Part shown: positions 61,104-64,000 of the stretch, one piece after another
Layout of the letters: each line of letters starts with the position of its first letter
How positions within the stretch are numbered: position 1 is the first letter of the stretch
From: UBA699 sp050261915
Lineage (GTDB): Bacteria > Bacillota > Clostridia > Clostridiales > Clostridiaceae
Length of the DNA: 64,000 nt
NCBI GenBank assembly: GCA_050261915.1
Contig: JBLNDT010000082.1
Span: 38,710-102,709 of the forward strand
Direction: 5' to 3'
Notes under the pieces: generated by a model
Told to the model about the DNA's origin: nothing
What the model saw: only the letters and a program-made list of their open reading frames with translations
The model's database searches: none
Translations under genes and position numbers: made by a program

Positions 61104-62102
61104 ATGAATAAAAAAATCATTTCGTGTTTCCTTGCAGGTGTACTTGCTGCAGGAATATTTACAGGCTGTTCATCAAACAAAACAGCAAAACAAACTGAAT
61201 TAAAGAAAGTTACAGTAATTTTGGACTGGGTTCCAAATACAAACCATACAGGATTATATGTGGCTAAGGATAAGGGGTACTATGCAGAAGAAGGGTTGGA
61301 TGTAAATATAATTCAGCCTTCAGAAGGGGGCACTGCAAGTCTTATTGCCGCAGGGAAGGGAGATTTTGGTGTAAGTTATCAGGAGGAGGTAACCATGGCC
61401 AGAACCGCTAGTGAACCATTGCCAGTAAAGGCTATTGCTGCAATAATTCAGCACAACACCTCAGGTTTTGCATCCCCTGCAAGCAAAAATATAAAAACAC
61501 CAAAGGACTTTGAAGGAAAAACATATGGGGGTTGGGGTTCACCATCGGAAAATGCAATACTTAAGGCTGTAATGGAAAAGGATGGCGGGGATTTTTCTAA
61601 ACTGAAGATAGTAGATGTGGGCTCTGAAGACTTCTTTGCTGCAACAAAGAAAAACGTGGATTTTGAATGGATATTTGAAGGATGGGCAGGGGTTCAGGCA
61701 AAGATACAAAATGAAAGTTTGAACTATATAGAGCTTAGAAAGCTTAATCCAGCTTTTGATTATTATACACCAGTTATAATTGCAAGTGACAGTGCTCTTC
61801 AAAAGGATCCTGAACTTGCAAAGAAGTTCCTTAAAGCTACAACAAAGGGTTATGAATATGCAATGACAAACCCAGAGGATGCAGCAAATATTTTAGTAAA
61901 AAATGCACCTGAAACAGATCCGAAGCTTGCACTTGAAAGCCAAAAGTATCTTGCTGACAAGTATAAAGCAGAAGCACCAAGGTGGGGTGAAATGAAGCAG
62001 AGTGTATGGGCCAATTACACAAAGTTCCTTTATGACAATAAATTAATTACGAAGCAGTTGGATTCAAAAGAGGCATTTACTAATGAATACCTTCCTAAAT
62101 AG
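61104..62102 (+). CDS. thiY: ABC transporter substrate-binding lipoprotein (ThiY type)
   Basis: 332 aa. The signal peptide ends in a lipobox, GIFTGCSS (Cys about 22). The mature part begins VTVILDWVPNTNHTGLYVAK, the NMT1/ThiY signature, with KGYYAEEGLDVNIIQPSEGG following. The family binds pyrimidine precursors of thiamine such as HMP or its formylamino form. GGAGGT precedes the ATG. Confidence 0.94.
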   Translation: MNKKIISCFLAGVLAAGIFTGCSSNKTAKQTELKKVTVILDWVPNTNHTGLYVAKDKGYYAEEGLDVNIIQPSEGGTASLIAAGKGDFGVSYQEEVTMARTASEPLPVKAIAAIIQHNTSGFASPASKNIKTPKDFEGKTYGGWGSPSENAILKAVMEKDGGDFSKLKIVDVGSEDFFAATKKNVDFEWIFEGWAGVQAKIQNESLNYIELRKLNPAFDYYTPVIIASDSALQKDPELAKKFLKATTKGYEYAMTNPEDAANILVKNAPETDPKLALESQKYLADKYKAEAPRWGEMKQSVWANYTKFLYDNKLITKQLDSKEAFTNEYLPK

Positions 62103-62838
62103 GAAAGAAATGCTTTTGGTTCAGGGCTTAGGAGTTGATTATCAGGAAGTACCTGTGTTAAAGGATGTATCCTTTAATTTATACGAAAATGAATTTGTAA
62201 GTATTCTAGGGCCAAGCGGAAGCGGGAAAAGTACCATATTCAATATAATATCAGGGTTGTTAATCCCAGATAAGGGAACATATTTTATTGAGGGGGAAGA
62301 AAGCAAGGGTCAGCTTGGAAAAGTAAGTTATATGCATCAAAAGGATCTGCTGCTTCCGTGGAAGAAAATAATAGATAATTTATCCATGCCTCTTATAATA
62401 AAGGGGATGGATAAAAAATCTGCCCGGGAAGAAGTGAAAAAACACTTAAGCACCTTTGGACTTTTGGGTTTTGAAAACAAGTATCCATTTCAGCTTTCAG
62501 GTGGAATGAAGCAAAGGGCTGCCCTACTTAGAACTTATCTGTTCTCTGGGAGGATCATGCTTTTGGATGAACCCTTTGGAGCACTAGACGCAATAACACG
62601 TTCAAAAATGCACTATTGGCTCCTTAATGTGGTAAAGAACCTGAATACCACGGTGTTGTTTATTACACATGATATAGAGGAAGCCATACTGTTATCTGAC
62701 AGAATATACATTCTCTCTGACAGACCAGGGATTATTAAAGATGAAATAATAGTAGATATGAAGGGTGAAAGAAATAAAGAAATGGTTACTTCACCTGAAT
62801 TTAATAAAATTAAAAAAAGAATACTTGATGAGCTTTAA
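62083..62838 (+). CDS. thiZ: ABC transporter ATP-binding protein (ThiZ type)
   Basis: 251 aa. Walker A is GPSGSGKSTIFN (about 44), the signature is LSGGMKQRAAL and Walker B is IMLLDEPFGALD. The ATG at 62083 overlaps thiY by 20 bases and has GAGG nine bases upstream; ATG 62110 is an alternative but sits too close to its GGAAAG. It powers the thiamine-precursor importer with the permease and lipoprotein. Confidence 0.93.
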   Translation: MNTFLNRKEMLLVQGLGVDYQEVPVLKDVSFNLYENEFVSILGPSGSGKSTIFNIISGLLIPDKGTYFIEGEESKGQLGKVSYMHQKDLLLPWKKIIDNLSMPLIIKGMDKKSAREEVKKHLSTFGLLGFENKYPFQLSGGMKQRAALLRTYLFSGRIMLLDEPFGALDAITRSKMHYWLLNVVKNLNTTVLFITHDIEEAILLSDRIYILSDRPGIIKDEIIVDMKGERNKEMVTSPEFNKIKKRILDEL

Positions 62839-62868
62839 GAAGGTTTTATTAAAAAACCTTCTTTTTTA
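62837..62868 (+). terminator. terminator of the thiamine transport operon
   Basis: AGAAGGTTTT pairs with AAAACCTTCT, followed by TTTTTATT. Confidence 0.9.
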
Positions 62869-62891
62869 TTGAAAAAATTTATAAAAAACAC

Positions 62892-62920
62892 TTGCTAAAT
62901 AATAATAACTATTATATAAT
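62892..62920 (+). promoter_or_regulatory. promoter of the reverse rubrerythrin gene
   Basis: TTGCTA (62892-62897) and TATAAT (62915-62920), 17-base spacer, about 58 bases before the start codon. Confidence 0.7.
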
Positions 62921-62977
62921 ATTAATTGTGGAAAGTAATTAAATTTAAATAAAATAAATTTTTAGGAGGAATAAATT

Positions 62978-63523
62978 ATGAGTAAATTTGTATGTTCAAT
63001 TTGTGGATATGTATATGAAGGAGAGGCTGCACCAGAGAAATGTCCTCAATGTGGAGCCCCTGCGGAAAAATTTATAATTAAGGGTGAAGGTGCACTTTCA
63101 TGGGCGGACGAACATGTAATAGGAGTTGCTAAAGATGTAGATCCTGAAGTTATAGAAGGATTAAGAGCAAACTTTGCGGGAGAATGTACAGAAGTTGGAA
63201 TGTACCTTGCAATGAGCAGACAAGCTGATAGAGAAGGATTCCCTGAAGTAGCTGAAGCTTATAAGAGAATAGCCTTTGAAGAAGCTGAGCATGCTGCAAA
63301 ATTTGCAGAACTTTTAGGAGAATGTGTATATGCAGATACTAAGAAAAACCTTCAGGTTAGAGTAGATGCAGAACATGGAGCATGCCAAGGCAAAAAGGAT
63401 TTAGCTACATTAGCTAAAAAACTTAACTACGATGCAATTCATGATACAGTTCATGAAATGTGCAAAGATGAAGCACGACACGGAAGTGCCTTTGCAGGAC
63501 TTTTAAAGAGATATTTCGGTTAA
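62978..63523 (+). CDS. reverse rubrerythrin
   Basis: 181 aa. A rubredoxin-like domain comes first, with CSICGYVYEGEAAPEKCPQCG (the FeS4 cysteines), then a ferritin-like diiron domain with AECTEVGMYLAMSRQADREGF-like and FEEAEHAAKFAELLG helices and a final DEARHGSAF. This order is the reverse of classical rubrerythrin. In Clostridium such proteins reduce hydrogen peroxide and oxygen using NADH via partner proteins. AGGAGG precedes the ATG. Confidence 0.96.
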   Translation: MSKFVCSICGYVYEGEAAPEKCPQCGAPAEKFIIKGEGALSWADEHVIGVAKDVDPEVIEGLRANFAGECTEVGMYLAMSRQADREGFPEVAEAYKRIAFEEAEHAAKFAELLGECVYADTKKNLQVRVDAEHGACQGKKDLATLAKKLNYDAIHDTVHEMCKDEARHGSAFAGLLKRYFG

Positions 63524-63553
63524 GTCGACCACGACGATATTAACGACTCACAT

Positions 63554-63599
63554 AGCACCTACAAACCTTTGTAAATAAAGGGTTGTAGGTGCTTTTTTA
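63554..63599 (+). terminator. terminator after reverse rubrerythrin
   Basis: AGCACCTACAA pairs with TTGTAGGTGCT, followed by TTTTTAT. Confidence 0.9.
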
Positions 63600-63828
63600 T
63601 GTACCAACTCTATGTACGCAGTACACGGATTGAGGAACGAAGGCATACGCCGTAGGGGTTAATGTTTTTATGGATTTTTGATAAACTCAAGGGAAAACTC
63701 GTGGGAAACTTGCTAAAAATGAGGGGTAAAAAAGTACCTCAAGGGCAAATGCCCACGAGAAGTGATTTAAAGGTAGCGATAGCAAGGGTTTACAGCTATT
63801 TATATTTACTTATTTATAGGGTAAAATT
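63600..63828. other. region without a supported gene
   Basis: No convincing gene, RNA or repeat is visible. A 67-codon frame at 63662-63865 begins MFLWIFDKLKGKLVGN, but its end is encoded by the hairpin at 63829-63863 and its ribosome binding site is too close to the ATG, so I do not call it. Base composition is slightly less AT-rich than the flanks. Confidence 0.4.
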
Positions 63829-63863
63829 AAAGACCTTCCGAGCTTTATCGGAGGGTCTTATTT
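63829..63863 (-). terminator. hairpin serving the minus-strand gene at the right edge
   Basis: AAGACC-T-TCCGA pairs with TCGGA-G-GGTCTT. On the minus strand TTTAATTTTA follows. It lies 36 bases after the stop of the partial gene. Confidence 0.7.
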
Positions 63864-63898
63864 AACTATGCCTATTGCACAAGTCTGCGGTTTTTATA

Positions 63899-64000
63899 TT
63901 AATGATTATCACACCATTCTTTATACTTCTGGTTTTGCTCGTCCAAATCTAGGTAATAAATAGTGTTGGCTGTGTGGTACTCACCACCTACAACAGTTAT
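63899..64000 (-). CDS. partial unknown gene, C-terminal 33 codons
   Basis: An open minus-strand frame runs in from the right edge and ends with TAA at 63899-63901. It reads ITVVGGEYHTANTIYYLDLD and ends EQNQKYKEWCDNH. The codon pattern and the terminator behind it support a real coding end. Too little is visible to assign a family. Confidence 0.55.
   Translation of the reverse strand: MTVVGGEYHTANTIYYLDLDEQNQKYKEWCDNH

Noticed and set aside
63526..63540. Possible tRNA-Sec-like att fragment (GACCACGACG)
   Set aside because: Only ten bases match the tRNA-Sec sequence, outside any tRNA structure; most likely chance.
63662..63865. 67-codon ORF near the right edge
   Set aside because: Its C-terminus is encoded by a terminator hairpin and the putative ribosome binding site is only three bases from the ATG.

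Overview
The window is a 64 kb stretch of low-GC Firmicute chromosome, almost certainly from an anaerobic, endospore-forming Clostridium. The evidence is the AT-rich composition, strong GGAGG-type ribosome binding sites with frequent TTG/GTG starts, sporulation genes (gpr, spoIIP, yqfC, yqfD, a CotS-family kinase fold), anaerobe genes (pyruvate phosphate dikinase, hybrid-cluster protein, reverse rubrerythrin) and a complete selenocysteine system. Most of it is core housekeeping DNA in conserved order. No CRISPR array, intact prophage or known defence system was seen.

Layout. 1-5.5 kb: start of a D-Ala-D-Ala carboxypeptidase, comEA, then selD-selA-selB and the selenocysteine tRNA; selD itself carries an in-frame UGA. 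5.45-7.66 kb: a decayed integrated element, bounded by a 70-bp direct duplication of the tRNA-Sec 3' part, with an integrase remnant, a membrane protein and a tail-like fragment. 7.9-9.1 kb: small orphan genes. 9.2-13.7 kb: coiled-coil protein, VanW-domain protein, comEC, holA, rpsT. 13.9-27.7 kb: gpr, spoIIP, lepA, hemW, the CIRCE-controlled hrcA-grpE-dnaK-dnaJ operon, prmA, rsmE, mtaB and a HIT protein. 27.7-35.9 kb: rpsU, yqeY, yqfC, yqfD, pgpH, ybeY, dgkA-PAP2 fusion, cdd, era, recO and a DUF4342 protein. 36-42.2 kb: a CcpN-like repressor with ppdK, a hydrolase and guaB. 42.2-51.2 kb: cotS-like gene, dgt, dnaG-rpoD, a PH-domain membrane protein, trmK, Nif3 protein, zinc-ribbon protein and RNase P RNA. 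51.2-59.9 kb: accessory and stress genes, including two Crp/Fnr regulators, each divergent from an Fe-S protein gene, a choline-binding repeat protein, a polysaccharide deacetylase, TauE/SafE and lgt. 59.9-62.9 kb: TPP riboswitch and a thiamine-precursor ABC transporter. 63-64 kb: reverse rubrerythrin, then a partial unknown gene at the edge.

How genes work together. SelD makes selenophosphate, SelA charges it onto Ser-tRNA-Sec, and SelB delivers Sec-tRNA to UGA codons, including the one in selD. HrcA represses its own operon through CIRCE. The CcpN-like protein probably represses its own operon with ppdK through two boxes upstream. The two Crp/Fnr proteins each have a 5-4-5 palindrome placed exactly 36 nt before a TATAAT box of the divergent Fe-S gene, which suggests paired activation switches, plausibly for nitrosative or redox stress.

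The most notable observations are the tRNA-Sec attachment-site duplication with a compensatory base-pair difference, the twin Crp/Fnr operator modules, the CcpN boxes, the CTG start of recO and the Sec-containing SelD. I did not find a convincing wholly new system.
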